Shown: positions 1-8,685 of the stretch, in pieces
How positions within the stretch are numbered: the first letter of the stretch is position 1
How the letters are laid out: each line of letters starts with the position of its first letter
DNA from: Achromobacter xylosoxidans A8
GTDB taxonomy: Bacteria; Pseudomonadota; Gammaproteobacteria; Burkholderiales; Burkholderiaceae_B
Assembly (NCBI RefSeq): GCF_000165835.1
Contig: NC_014640.1
Coordinates: 2,790,001-2,854,000, forward strand
Direction: 5' to 3'
Length of the DNA stretch: 64,000 bases
Notes under the pieces: generated by a model
Database searches by the model: none
Seen by the model: only the letters and a program-made list of their open reading frames with translations
What the model was told of the DNA's origin: nothing
Translations under genes and position numbers: made by a program

Positions 1-777
1 CACCAGTCCACCGTCGACGATCAGGTTCTGCCCCGTCACCGCGCGCGACCAGCGGCTGGCGAAGAACAGCACGGCGTCGGCGAATTGCTCAGGCGTGGTG
101 ACCTCGCGCAGCGGCGTACCGGCGGCAATCATGTCGAAGACCGCGTCCGGCGTGGCCGCCGAGGCGTCGGTGGTGCGCAGCAAGCCTCCCGAAACCATGT
201 TGACGGTGATGCCGTCGGCGCCCAGTTCATGCGACAAAGTGCGGGTGAAGGCCAGCAGCGCGGCCTTGGCCGCAGTGTAGTCGTGGTACGGCACCACCGG
301 GTTCTGGACCAGGTTGGTACCCACGTTGATGATGCGTCCGCCGCCTGCGGCGCGCATGCCGGGCAGGGCGGCCTGGGTGGTGTTGAGCGCGGCGCGCACG
401 CTGCCTTCCAGCTGCGCGTTCATCTGCGCCCAGTCGAGCGCGCCGGCTTGCGGGCGGGCATCGCCATTGAACTGGAAGGCGGGCAGGGCGTTGTTGACGA
501 CCGTGGCCACGGGCTGGCCGAAATGCGCGCTGGCTTGCGCGAACATGGCCGCGACGGCGGCCGGGTCGCGCACGTCGGCCTGCACTGCGAGGGCGCGGTC
601 CGGCGCGCTGGCGGCCAGGGCCTGCGCGCGCTCGGCGCTGTTCAGATAATTGACGACGACCTTGGCGCCTTCGCGCAGGAAAGCGCGCGCAATGGCGGCG
701 CCCAGGCCGCGGCTGGCGCCGGTGACGATGACGAGTTGCTGGTTCAGGTCCAGGGACGGGCGTTGCTGCGATGACAT
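1..777 (-). CDS. SDR family oxidoreductase (3-oxoacyl-ACP reductase-like), C-terminus cut by window edge
   Basis: Translation from the ATG at 777 gives 259 codons running off the left edge without a stop. The N-terminal NAD(P)-binding motif TGASRGLG lies at residues 19-26, and YTAAK supplies the catalytic Tyr and Lys. The last visible residues (VDGGLV) are the usual end of the FabG-like fold, so only a few residues are missing. The family catalyses NAD(P)-dependent reduction or oxidation of hydroxy or oxo groups; the substrate cannot be told. The usual NNAG motif reads NNAL. It lies 18 bp downstream of the GntR gene on the same strand and is probably co-transcribed with it. Confidence 0.9.
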   Translation of the reverse strand, partial: MSSQQRPSLDLNQQLVIVTGASRGLGAAIARAFLREGAKVVVNYLNSAERAQALAASAPDRALAVQADVRDPAAVAAMFAQASAHFGQPVATVVNNALPAFQFNGDARPQAGALDWAQMNAQLEGSVRAALNTTQAALPGMRAAGGGRIINVGTNLVQNPVVPYHDYTAAKAALLAFTRTLSHELGADGITVNMVSGGLLRTTDASAATPDAVFDMIAAGTPLREVTTPEQFADAVLFFASRWSRAVTGQNLIVDGGLV

Positions 778-795
778 ATTCAAATGGCTTCCTGC

Positions 796-1599
796 TCAGT
801 GTTCCGAGCCGCTGTTGAGCATGCGGCTGCGGGCTTTTTCGATATGGGCGCGCATGACGTTGCGCGCGCCTTCGGCGTCCTGTTCCTGGATCAGCCGGTA
901 GATGTGGCGGTGTTCCTCGATGGCGGCGCGGGTGCGCTTCCAGGGTTGGCTGTGGACCAGGTGCCGCATGACGTTCACGGCATGGCTGACGTCGTATTCC
1001 AGCGACTTCAGCACCTGCACGAAGCGCTGGTTGCTGGTGGCTGCGGCAATGGCGCGGTGGAATCCGTAGTCGTGGTGGTGGGCGATGGCGCCGGAGGCGT
1101 CGGCTTCTTCGTAGCCGGTCAGCATGCGGTCCATGTCGCGCAGGTCTTCGTCGGTGCGGCGCAGGGCGGCCAGGTAGGCGCATTCGGGTTCGATCACCAT
1201 GCGCAGTTCCAGGCCTTCCAGGATGTGGCCGACGCGCCTTGCGGGGTCCACTGCGGGCATGCCGCCCATCAGGTCGGGCTTGGCGCGCACATAACTGCCC
1301 GAGCCGCGGATGGAATCCACCAGTTGGTCCTCGCGCAGCCGGTCCAGCGCCTGGCGCACGACTGGCCGCGAGACTTCGAACAGGGCGGCCAGCTCCAGCT
1401 CCGTGGGCAGCTTGCTGCCGGGCGCGATCTTGCCGGTGGCGATGGCATAGAACAGGCTTTCGTAGACGCGCTCGGCAAAGCGTTCGGCGCGCACATAGCC
1501 CAGGCCCGAGGCCACTTCCGCCAGCACGTCCAGTTCGGGGCGAGGGCGGTTCACGGCTTCCAGCAGCGATTCAAGCTGCGGATCACGGACATTGCTCAT
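796..1599 (-). CDS. GntR family transcriptional regulator, FCD (FadR) subfamily
   Basis: This is a 267-residue DNA-binding regulator. A GntR winged helix lies at about residues 40-105 (KLPTELELAALFEVSRPVVR is the recognition region). A C-terminal all-helical FCD ligand domain follows, with the metal/ligand-type histidines in FHRAIA and EEHRHIY. An AGGAG ribosome site lies just upstream of the ATG. It is divergent from the aldehyde dehydrogenase gene. The region between them holds two copies of one palindrome, the likely operators, so it probably represses both its own SDR-containing unit and the dehydrogenase until an organic acid ligand is present. The ligand is unknown. Confidence 0.93.
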   Translation of the reverse strand: MSNVRDPQLESLLEAVNRPRPELDVLAEVASGLGYVRAERFAERVYESLFYAIATGKIAPGSKLPTELELAALFEVSRPVVRQALDRLREDQLVDSIRGSGSYVRAKPDLMGGMPAVDPARRVGHILEGLELRMVIEPECAYLAALRRTDEDLRDMDRMLTGYEEADASGAIAHHHDYGFHRAIAAATSNQRFVQVLKSLEYDVSHAVNVMRHLVHSQPWKRTRAAIEEHRHIYRLIQEQDAEGARNVMRAHIEKARSRMLNSGSEH

Positions 1600-1631
1600 G
1601 GGCGCTCCTGCGCTATCTATATACCCGGGCT

Positions 1632-1648
1632 TGTCAGTCGCCGTGACA
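1632..1648. promoter_or_regulatory. Candidate GntR operator, copy 1 (TGTCA-N7-TGACA)
   Basis: An inverted repeat with half-sites TGTCA and TGACA separated by 7 bases (extended by one pair to TTGTCA/TGACAA). It lies 33 bp upstream of the GntR start codon. The same half-sites and spacing recur at 1731-1747. Confidence 0.65.
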
Positions 1649-1730
1649 AATTCGGGGTGGCGTTAAGCCACTGAATTATTAGGGATTACCCCAAGTGAAC
1701 AGAAAATATCCTGACCCTTGGGACAAAAGC

Positions 1731-1747
1731 TGTCAATTCAATTGACA
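1731..1747. promoter_or_regulatory. Candidate GntR operator, copy 2 (TGTCAATT-C-AATTGACA)
   Basis: A perfect 17-bp palindrome with 8-bp arms. Its right arm supplies a TTGACA hexamer (1742-1747) that can be the -35 box of the aldehyde dehydrogenase promoter, with a weak TACCTT -10 at 1766-1771. Repressor bound here would block that promoter. The half-sites equal those at 1632-1648. Confidence 0.7.
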
Positions 1748-1852
1748 AGTTACGAGCCGCTCCCGTACCTTGGCTCGAAGCCAGAACGCGACTCGCGCGC
1801 GACGCCAATTTCCCGCAACCGGCCGTCCGGCCGCTACTTTACTCCGCACATC

Positions 1853-3286
1853 GTGACTCAGAAGAACTTTATCGCCAACCAATGGGTGGAAGCTGCCACC
1901 GGCGCAACCATTCCCGTCCTGAACCCGTCCGATGGCGCGCCTTTCGAGGCAATCGCGCGTTCCACCGCCGAGGACGTGGACCGCGCCGTGACCGCGGCGC
2001 GCGAGGCTTTTGAAGGCGAGTGGGGCCAGATGGCGCCCGCCGCGCGCAGCCGCCTTTTGATGCGCATCGCCTTCGCGCTGCTGGAGCGCCAGGAAGAACT
2101 GGCGCAGCTGGAATCGGCCGACACCGGCAAGCCCATCAAGCAGGCGCGCGCCGACGCCGCCGCCGTGGCGCGCTACTTCGAGTTCTATGCCGGCGCGGTC
2201 GACAAGCTGCACGGCGAGACCATTCCCTACACCCCGGGCTTCACCGTGCTGACGGTGCGCGAAGCGCATGGCGTCACCGGCCATATCGTGCCGTGGAACT
2301 ACCCGCTGCAGATCTTTGGCCGCAGCGTGGGCGCGGCCTTGGCCGCCGGCAATGCCTGCGTGGTCAAGCCTGCGGAGGATGCCTGCCTGTCGCTGCTGAA
2401 GCTGGCGGAAATCGCCGCTGAAGTCGGCCTGCCTGCCGGCGCGCTGAATATTTGCACGGGCTATGGCCACGAGGCCGGCGCGGCGCTGTCCGCCCATCCC
2501 GGCATCGACCATATTTCGTTCACCGGTTCGCCGCAGACGGGCAAGATGGTGGCGCATGCCGCCGCCGAAAACCACGTGCCGGTCACACTGGAACTGGGCG
2601 GCAAGTCGCCCCAGATCGTGTTCGACGATGCCGACCTGGACGCCGCCATGCCGGTGCTGCTGGCCGCCATCATCCAGAACGCGGGCCAGACCTGCTCGGC
2701 CGGCAGCCGCGTGCTGATCCAGCGCGGCGTGTACGAGACCGTGCTCAAGCGCCTGTCGGACGCGTTTTCGGCCACCGTTACCGGGCCGGCCGCAGCCGAC
2801 CTGGACGTGGGGCCGCTGATCAACGCGCGCCAGCAGGACCGCGTGCGCGGCTTCCTGGCCGAAGCCGAGGCCGAAGGCATGAAGGTCGCCGCCCGCGGCC
2901 AGCTCAAGGAAGGCACGCCCGAGGCTGGCTTTTACCAGCCGCCGGTGCTGTTCCGCGACGTGCCGCCCAACAGCCGCCTGGCGCAGGAAGAAGTCTTCGG
3001 CCCGGTGCTGGCCGCCATGGTGTTCGACACCGAGGAAGAGGCGCTGGCAATCGCCAACGGCACGCTGTATGGCCTGGTGGCCGGCGTCTGGACCCGCGAC
3101 GGCGGCCGCCAGTTGCGCCTGGCGCGCAAGCTGCGCGCCGGCCAGGTGTTCATCAACAACTACGGCGCCGGCGGCGGCGTGGAACTGCCCTTCGGCGGTT
3201 CGCGCCAATCGGGCTATGGCCGCGAGAAGGGCTTTGAAGCGCTGTACGGCTTCACCACCCTGAAGACGATCGCCATCCGCCACTGA
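1853..3286 (+). CDS. Aldehyde dehydrogenase family protein (NAD(P)-dependent)
   Basis: This 477-residue enzyme oxidises an aldehyde to the acid with NAD(P)+. It shows ALDH motifs in order: WNYPL, GSPQTGK (cofactor loop), LELGGKSP with general base Glu247, GQTCSAGSR with nucleophile Cys281, and EEVFGPV. The reading frame is open back to a TTG at 1718, but that start would lie within the operator and upstream of the likely promoter. The GTG at 1853 gives the family's usual length and N-terminus (FIANQWVEAATG). No strong ribosome site is seen, so the start is less certain than the gene. It is divergent from and probably controlled by the FCD-GntR regulator; the substrate is unknown. Confidence 0.93.
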   Translation: MTQKNFIANQWVEAATGATIPVLNPSDGAPFEAIARSTAEDVDRAVTAAREAFEGEWGQMAPAARSRLLMRIAFALLERQEELAQLESADTGKPIKQARADAAAVARYFEFYAGAVDKLHGETIPYTPGFTVLTVREAHGVTGHIVPWNYPLQIFGRSVGAALAAGNACVVKPAEDACLSLLKLAEIAAEVGLPAGALNICTGYGHEAGAALSAHPGIDHISFTGSPQTGKMVAHAAAENHVPVTLELGGKSPQIVFDDADLDAAMPVLLAAIIQNAGQTCSAGSRVLIQRGVYETVLKRLSDAFSATVTGPAAADLDVGPLINARQQDRVRGFLAEAEAEGMKVAARGQLKEGTPEAGFYQPPVLFRDVPPNSRLAQEEVFGPVLAAMVFDTEEEALAIANGTLYGLVAGVWTRDGGRQLRLARKLRAGQVFINNYGAGGGVELPFGGSRQSGYGREKGFEALYGFTTLKTIAIRH

Positions 3287-3377
3287 TCCCGGCTGCGGGC
3301 AGCGCGGCCCCTGGCAAAATATCGGTTAACGTTGATGTTTTGCTTCAGGGGCGCGCCGCCCCGCATTCAGGATCCGT

Positions 3378-4082
3378 ATGTTCACCGGTATTGTTCAAGG
3401 CACCGCGAAGATCGCCAAGATCGCGGATCGCGAAGGCCTGCGCACGTTCACGCTGGATTTCCCCCCTGGTTTTTGCGAGGACCTGGCCATCGGCGCCAGC
3501 GTGTCGACGGATGGCGTCTGCCTGACCGTCACGGAAATCCTGTCCGAGAACCAGGCCACCTTCGACGTCATGCTGCAAAGCCTGGCCATCACCACGTTGG
3601 GCAGCTACCACGAGGGCGGCCGCGCCAACGTCGAGCGGGCCGCCAAGGATGGCGCCGAGATCGGCGGTCATCCGTTGTCCGGACACGTGGATTTCACCTC
3701 TGAAGTCGTGATGGTGAAGTCGTCCGACACCAACCGTCTGATGCGCTTCAGCATCCCCGAGGCTTTCCGCAAGTACGTCTTCGCCAAGGGCTATATCGCC
3801 ATCAACGGCGCCAGCCTGACCGTATCGGAAGTCAATCGCGCCGAAGGCTGGTTCGAGGTCTGGCTGATTCCGGAAACCCGCCGCATGACCGTGTTCGAGG
3901 ACAAGCAGGTGGGTGATTTCGTCAACATCGAGATCGAGCGCAGCACCCAGGTGGTGGTCGATACCGTGCGCGAAACCGTGCAGGAAAGCCTGGGCAAGCT
4001 GCAGCCGTTGCTGGAAGCCATCCTGAAGGAAAAGGGCCAGACGCTGGAGGACTTCGTCAGTCCGCAGGCCAAGCTGAAGTAG
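3378..4082 (+). CDS. ribE: Riboflavin synthase, alpha subunit type
   Basis: This 234-residue protein begins with the hallmark MFTGIVQG. It has the two tandem lumazine-binding barrels of riboflavin synthase, each with its SVSTDGVCLTV / INGASLTV motif and the GGHPLSGH segment. It dismutates two 6,7-dimethyl-8-ribityllumazine molecules into riboflavin and the pyrimidinedione. It is of the type of the E. coli enzyme. The tail after about residue 200 (VVDTVRETVQESLGKLQ onwards) is longer than usual and predicted helical, in keeping with trimerisation. No other rib gene is adjacent and no FMN riboswitch is seen in the 91-bp upstream gap, so regulation is not evident. An AGGAT ribosome site precedes the ATG. 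Confidence 0.93.
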   Translation: MFTGIVQGTAKIAKIADREGLRTFTLDFPPGFCEDLAIGASVSTDGVCLTVTEILSENQATFDVMLQSLAITTLGSYHEGGRANVERAAKDGAEIGGHPLSGHVDFTSEVVMVKSSDTNRLMRFSIPEAFRKYVFAKGYIAINGASLTVSEVNRAEGWFEVWLIPETRRMTVFEDKQVGDFVNIEIERSTQVVVDTVRETVQESLGKLQPLLEAILKEKGQTLEDFVSPQAKLK

Positions 4083-4115
4083 TCCGTCGCGCAGGGGCGG
4101 GCGCGGTCCCGCCCT

Positions 4116-4637
4116 TCAGCCGGAAAGGCGCGCCGACATAAGGTCGGTGATCACGCCGTTTTCCAGGACCGCCATCGTCAACCTGTCAACCGAGCCGCGG
4201 ATGTCGAGTCCGTTGCGGTTCAGTTCGTCGCACAGGGATTTCATCAGCGCGCGGTTGGTGGACGCCCCCAGGGTGATGTGCGGGACATAGGGGATATCCA
4301 GGCGCAAGGTCGGCGCCAGCACCTGGCGGTACAAGGCGTTGTGCAGGCGCGCCAGCTGGCTGTGGCCTTCGTCGGGGACCAGGTGCACATACGCATGCGC
4401 CGCGTCCGCGCCCAGCATGGCGTAGCGGCAGACGAAGTCTATCGGGCCGTGCAGGCGGGCGACCTCTTCGAGGTGCAACTGGTAGGCCTGTTCATCGATG
4501 CCGGCGCAGCCGAACGCCATGGTGAAGTTCGCCTTCACCAGCGGGTGCTGGCCGTCATGCTGGCGCCGGAACTCCTCGATGAACCCGGAGTCCGGCGCGC
4601 CGAGGCGGGGGTAGGCGAGCGTAAAGAGCTTCTTCAT
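4116..4637 (-). CDS. 2'-5' RNA ligase superfamily protein (2H phosphoesterase-like)
   Basis: This is a 173-residue protein of the 2H phosphoesterase fold. The second signature is intact (PHITLG). The position of the first catalytic histidine appears as Asn in ANFTMAFG, where the family has HxT. Members join or hydrolyse 2'-5' linkages or cyclic phosphates in RNA; with one His missing, activity may be altered. It is convergent with ribE, with a 33-bp gap, and lies 64 bp downstream of the M81 peptidase gene, possibly read through from it. Confidence 0.75.
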   Translation of the reverse strand: MKKLFTLAYPRLGAPDSGFIEEFRRQHDGQHPLVKANFTMAFGCAGIDEQAYQLHLEEVARLHGPIDFVCRYAMLGADAAHAYVHLVPDEGHSQLARLHNALYRQVLAPTLRLDIPYVPHITLGASTNRALMKSLCDELNRNGLDIRGSVDRLTMAVLENGVITDLMSARLSG

Positions 4638-4701
4638 GCCGCCAGTCTGCCACTGCGCTGCGTGAAAGCAAACCCCGCCGGCGCACGGCGGGGGGCGGCG
4701 C

Positions 4702-6195
4702 TCAATAAGAGAACGGCTTGCCTTGCGGACGCACGCGGATGCCCGGCTGCAGCCGGGTCCAGGGCAGGTCGGCCGGATCGGCCTGCATGGGGCCGGGCGC
4801 TTTGGCCACCAGCACCTCGTGGGCGATGGGCTGGAAGTCCGCGCGGAAGTGCACGGAGCTCTTCACCACCAGTATCGCCATCTCCTCGGGCTGCACGCCG
4901 CCCACGCGGAACAGATTGCGGTCCAGCATTTGCGACTTGGTGGCGCTGACCACCACCCGCACGCCGCCGATCCGCAGTCCGGCCACCGCCTCCAGGTCCA
5001 CGTCCATGCCGTTCATCATCGGCCCGTCAAAGCGCAGCTTGCCGGGCGACAGGGTTTCGACCAGGAACTCGCCTTCGAAGGCCGAGTCGCCGGCCACGCC
5101 GGATTGGCCGCCCAGGCTGAGGCGGACCTTGCTGCCGATTCCGGCCGCTGTGGCCAGGCGTACGGCTTCGGGGTCGCAGAACAACCCTAGCGCGGCGTTC
5201 TGCGCATCGGCTTCCACCAGCGCGCGCAGCATGCCGGTGGTGTTGGCATCGCCGCCCGCGCCCGGGTTGTCCTGCGTATCCGCGATGACCACGGGACGCG
5301 ATGCGCCCGCCGCCAGCGCCTGCGCGCGGCGTACGGCCTCGGACGGTTCGAGGAAGTCGGGCGACCATTGCGGTTCCAGTTCCAGCACGCGCTGATACAG
5401 GGATTCGGTCACGCGTTCGACCGCCGCCGCGTCGGTGCCGTAGGCCCAGACCACCGGACCGCACTCGGGGAAATCAGCCGCCGGAAAGCCGGGCGCGAAC
5501 GAGATGGAGGCCACGCCCGGCGTCTGCTCCAGGCTTTCCAGCAGTTCGTACACGCCCTTGGACGGTTGCAGCATCGTGCACATGCCGTTGATCGGAATCA
5601 GGAAGGGCAGGCGGCGCTGGCTGCGGCTCCAGCTGTCGCCGGCCGCAAGGCGGGCTTGCAGCAGGCGCGCCGCATGTTCGCCGGTGTCGGCCATGTCCAC
5701 GTGCGGGTAGGTGCGGAACGCGGCCAGGCCGTCGGCTTCCTGCAGCATCTGCGCGGTGACGTTGGCATGCAGGTCCAGGCTGGCGATCACCGGCACGCCG
5801 GGGCCGACGATCTGGCGCATGCGCGCCAGCAGTTCGCCTTCGCCGTCATCCAGGTGTTCGGCGACCATGGCGCCGTGCAGGTCGAGGTAGACGGCGTCGT
5901 AGCCGCCACGGCGGGCGGCGTCCAGGATTTCGCCGGCGATCCGTTCATAGGCGTCGCGGGTCACGTGGGCCGAGGGGCTGGCGCCCGCCCAGATCACGGT
6001 TTCGACGGTGTGGCCCTGGGCCAGCACCGCGTTGATGAAGCCGCCGGCGGGAATGTTGACCTCGCGCAGCGCCAGCATGTCCTTGCCGCGTACCATGGCC
6101 GGGAAGCCTTCGCCGCGCACGAAGTTGTCGTAGGCGGCGAGCGAGGGCGCGAAGGTGTTGGTTTCGTGCTGGAAGCCAGCAACCAGAATATGCAT
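4702..6195 (-). CDS. M81 family metallopeptidase (MlrC-like)
   Basis: This 497-residue protein belongs to the family of microcystin-linearising MlrC. Visible family segments are GFQHETNTF at the N-terminus, YLDLHGAM, SLDLHANVT, FRTYPHVDM and DTQDNPGAGGDA; the His/Asp residues in these are the expected zinc ligands. An N-terminal DUF1485 domain and a C-terminal MlrC domain fill the length. Family members are thought to open cyclic or amide-linked compounds; the substrate here is unknown. The frame is open further upstream, but the ATG at 6195 gives the canonical N-terminus. It follows the MFS gene after 23 bp, so uptake and hydrolysis of one compound is a reasonable inference. Confidence 0.9.
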   Translation of the reverse strand: MHILVAGFQHETNTFAPSLAAYDNFVRGEGFPAMVRGKDMLALREVNIPAGGFINAVLAQGHTVETVIWAGASPSAHVTRDAYERIAGEILDAARRGGYDAVYLDLHGAMVAEHLDDGEGELLARMRQIVGPGVPVIASLDLHANVTAQMLQEADGLAAFRTYPHVDMADTGEHAARLLQARLAAGDSWSRSQRRLPFLIPINGMCTMLQPSKGVYELLESLEQTPGVASISFAPGFPAADFPECGPVVWAYGTDAAAVERVTESLYQRVLELEPQWSPDFLEPSEAVRRAQALAAGASRPVVIADTQDNPGAGGDANTTGMLRALVEADAQNAALGLFCDPEAVRLATAAGIGSKVRLSLGGQSGVAGDSAFEGEFLVETLSPGKLRFDGPMMNGMDVDLEAVAGLRIGGVRVVVSATKSQMLDRNLFRVGGVQPEEMAILVVKSSVHFRADFQPIAHEVLVAKAPGPMQADPADLPWTRLQPGIRVRPQGKPFSY

Positions 6196-6218
6196 GATCG
6201 TTTCCTGTGGGTCGGACT

Positions 6219-7520
6219 TCAGGCGCGGGCGGGCGCGGAACGGGGCGGACGGTTCACCAGCAGCAGCAGGGCGCCTGCCACCAGCAAGGCGGAGATCACG
6301 TACAGGCCGCCAGCCAGCGTGCCGGTGGCCTGCTTGGACCAGCCGATGATGGACGGGCTGAGGAAGCCGCCGAGCAGTCCGATGCTGTTGATGAGCGCGA
6401 TGCCGCCGGCCGCCGCTTCGCCCTTGAGGTACTGCGAAGGAATCGCCCAGAATACCGTGTAAGAGGCCCACATGAAGCCCGTGGCCAGCGTGATGGCCGT
6501 CAGGGATAGCGCAAATTGCGTGGGGGCGGCGGTGGCCACGCACAGCGATACGCCGGCCAGCAGAGCGGGAATCAGGGTGTGCCAGCGCCGTTCCTGCATG
6601 CGGTCCGAACTGCGCGCGAACCACAGCATGAAGGCGGCCGCGGCGATGTAGGGAATGGCCGAATACAGGCCGATTTCCATGGTGTCCTGCACGCCGGCCA
6701 GCTTGAGCAGCGTGGGCAGCCAGAAGCTCACGGCATAGATGCCGCAGATCAGGCAGAAGTACGTCAGGGCCATGCCGTAGATGGCCGGGTCGCGCAGTAC
6801 CTGCTTGAAGGCGTGCTTCTGCTGTGCGCCGCGGGTTTCCAGGTCAGCGGCCAGCAGCGCCTTTTCCTCGGCGCTGAGCCACTTGGCCTCGGCCGGTTTG
6901 TCGTCCAGGTAGCGGTAGGCCACCACGCCCAGCAGCACGCAGGGCAGGCCTTCCAGCAGGAACATCCATTGCCAGCCGTCCAGGCCGTGCGCGCCCGAGA
7001 ATGCGGTCATGATCCAGGCCGATACCGGGCCGCCGACGATGCCGCCGATGGGGCCGGCCAGCATCACCACCGCCATGACGCCGGCCATGCGCGACTGCGA
7101 GTACCAATAGGTCAGGTAGAAGATCATGCCCGGCGCGAAGCCGGCTTCGAACACCCCCAGCATGAAGCGCAGGATGTAGAAGCTCCATTCGCCCTGCACG
7201 AACAGCATCGAGGCCGAGGTCAGGCCCCACAGCACCATGATGCGGCTGATCGTGCGGCGCGCGCCGATGCGGGTCAGCAGCAGGTTGCTGGGCACTTCGA
7301 ACAGGACATAGCCCAGGAAGAAGATGCCGGCGCCCAGGCCGTAGACGGCGTCCGAGATGCCGATGTCCTGCTGCATCTGCAGCTTGGCGAAGCCGATGTT
7401 GATGCGGTCCAGGTAGGCAAAGACGTAACAGAGCAGCAAGAAGGGCAGCAGGCGCCACGTGATCTTGCGGTACAGGGGGCCCAGGCGCGGGTCCGCGCCC
7501 GGCGTGGTCGGATGGGGCAT
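6219..7520 (-). CDS. MFS transporter, anion:cation symporter type
   Basis: This 433-residue inner-membrane protein has about 12 hydrophobic segments. It carries the MFS signature region YLDRINIGFAKLQMQQDIGIS near residue 35, characteristic of the ACS (hexuronate/phthalate/tartrate) group that imports organic anions with protons. The ATG at 7520 is preceded by a GGAG ribosome site; the upstream extension of the frame has no family similarity. It is the first gene of a leftward unit with the M81 peptidase and is divergent from a LysR gene, the usual arrangement for an inducible uptake and catabolic pair. Confidence 0.92.
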   Translation of the reverse strand: MPHPTTPGADPRLGPLYRKITWRLLPFLLLCYVFAYLDRINIGFAKLQMQQDIGISDAVYGLGAGIFFLGYVLFEVPSNLLLTRIGARRTISRIMVLWGLTSASMLFVQGEWSFYILRFMLGVFEAGFAPGMIFYLTYWYSQSRMAGVMAVVMLAGPIGGIVGGPVSAWIMTAFSGAHGLDGWQWMFLLEGLPCVLLGVVAYRYLDDKPAEAKWLSAEEKALLAADLETRGAQQKHAFKQVLRDPAIYGMALTYFCLICGIYAVSFWLPTLLKLAGVQDTMEIGLYSAIPYIAAAAFMLWFARSSDRMQERRWHTLIPALLAGVSLCVATAAPTQFALSLTAITLATGFMWASYTVFWAIPSQYLKGEAAAGGIALINSIGLLGGFLSPSIIGWSKQATGTLAGGLYVISALLVAGALLLLVNRPPRSAPARA

Positions 7521-7646
7521 TGCATGTCTCCTCGCGCGGGTCTGGCGCCCGCGCTGGCTGGGGTTGGGCCGGAATCCTCGTGGTTTCCGGGCCGCCATAT
7601 TGGAAGACTGCGGCGTTCCGAACAATGACCGGGGTGATAAATTATC

Positions 7647-7663
7647 GTTGCCCTATGGGCAAC
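7647..7663. promoter_or_regulatory. Candidate LysR operator (GTTGCCC-TAT-GGGCAAC)
   Basis: A perfect 7-bp inverted repeat around TAT, containing the T-N11-A pattern of LysR recognition sites. It lies between the divergent MFS and LysR genes, 51 bp upstream of the LysR start. Confidence 0.65.
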
Positions 7664-7713
7664 ACTCGAATCAACTTCAACCGGCGCGCCCCAGCGCCCC
7701 AGGAACGCGGGAT

Positions 7714-8628
7714 ATGCAGGAAATCAGCCAGGTCCGCCTGAAGTACTTCAACGAGGTCATGGCCTGCGGCTCGATCCGGGGGGCGGCCGACAAGCTGGAT
7801 ACGGCGGCCTCCGTCATCAGCCGGCAGATACAGCTGCTGGAAAAGGAGCTGGGCGTGCAGCTGTTCGAGCGGCGCTCGCGCGGGCTGACGCCCACCGAGG
7901 CCGCCGACATGCTGCTGGAGTACCACCGCGGCTGCCGCGCGCAGCAGGAACACCTGAACGCGCGCCTGCAGGAATTGCGCGGCATGCAGCGCGGCAACGT
8001 GCAGCTGATGATCAGCGAAGGCTTCATTGACGGCCTGATGGAACATGTGGTCGGGCCGTTCTGCATCGAGTATCCGCAGATCAATATCAGCGTCAACGTG
8101 GGATCCGTGAATGAAGTGGTCGAGGCGGTGGCCTCGGATGCGGCCCACATCGGGCTGGCCTACAACCCGCCCGTGGATCCGCGGCTGCGCTGCCGCGCCA
8201 GCCGCAAGCATCCAGTCTGCCTGCTGGCGGGCCGCGGCCACGCGCTGGCCGCAAGGCGCGGGCCGCTGACCATCGCCGACATCCTGCCGTACCCGTTCGC
8301 GCTGATGTCCGCGCCCTATGGGCTGCGCCAGGCGGTGGACCTGCTGGAATTCACCGAGCGCATCCATCTGACGCCCAGCCTTACCACCAACTCGCTACGC
8401 GTGCTGAAGCAGTACGCGATGACGGGGGCGGGCGTGACCTTGATGCCCAACCTGGGCGTGCACCATGAACTGGCCAGCGGCGAACTGGTCGCGATTCCCA
8501 TCGCGCATCCGATCCTGAGCGCGCCGGAATGCCAGGCGCTGCTGCGCCTGGGGCGGCCGCTGTCGTCCGCCGCCAACGAGGTCATGCGCCGCATAGAACA
8601 ACGCCTGCCGGCGTTCTCGGGCGGCTGA
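7714..8628 (+). CDS. LysR family transcriptional regulator
   Basis: This 304-residue regulator has an N-terminal winged helix (ACGSIRGAADKLDTAASVIS, then RQIQLLEKELGVQLFERRSRG). A periplasmic-binding-protein-like effector domain runs from about residue 95. The ATG at 7714 begins directly before the LysR N-terminus (VRLKYFNEVMACGS); the longer open frame upstream is not used. It is divergent from the MFS/M81 pair and is probably its activator, binding the palindrome at 7647-7663. Effector unknown. Confidence 0.92.
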   Translation: MQEISQVRLKYFNEVMACGSIRGAADKLDTAASVISRQIQLLEKELGVQLFERRSRGLTPTEAADMLLEYHRGCRAQQEHLNARLQELRGMQRGNVQLMISEGFIDGLMEHVVGPFCIEYPQINISVNVGSVNEVVEAVASDAAHIGLAYNPPVDPRLRCRASRKHPVCLLAGRGHALAARRGPLTIADILPYPFALMSAPYGLRQAVDLLEFTERIHLTPSLTTNSLRVLKQYAMTGAGVTLMPNLGVHHELASGELVAIPIAHPILSAPECQALLRLGRPLSSAANEVMRRIEQRLPAFSGG

Positions 8629-8685
8629 GTGCCAGCGCGTCGGGCCGCGTCCGCTTACAATGGGCGCACTTTCGGAGGTATCACC

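Noticed and set aside
3287..3377. FMN riboswitch before riboflavin synthase
   Set aside because: The 91-bp gap lacks the conserved RFN-element stems and core sequence.
4702..6624. M81 peptidase with about 143 extra N-terminal residues
   Set aside because: The extension overlaps the MFS gene out of frame and has no family match; GFQHETNTF follows the ATG at 6195 closely.
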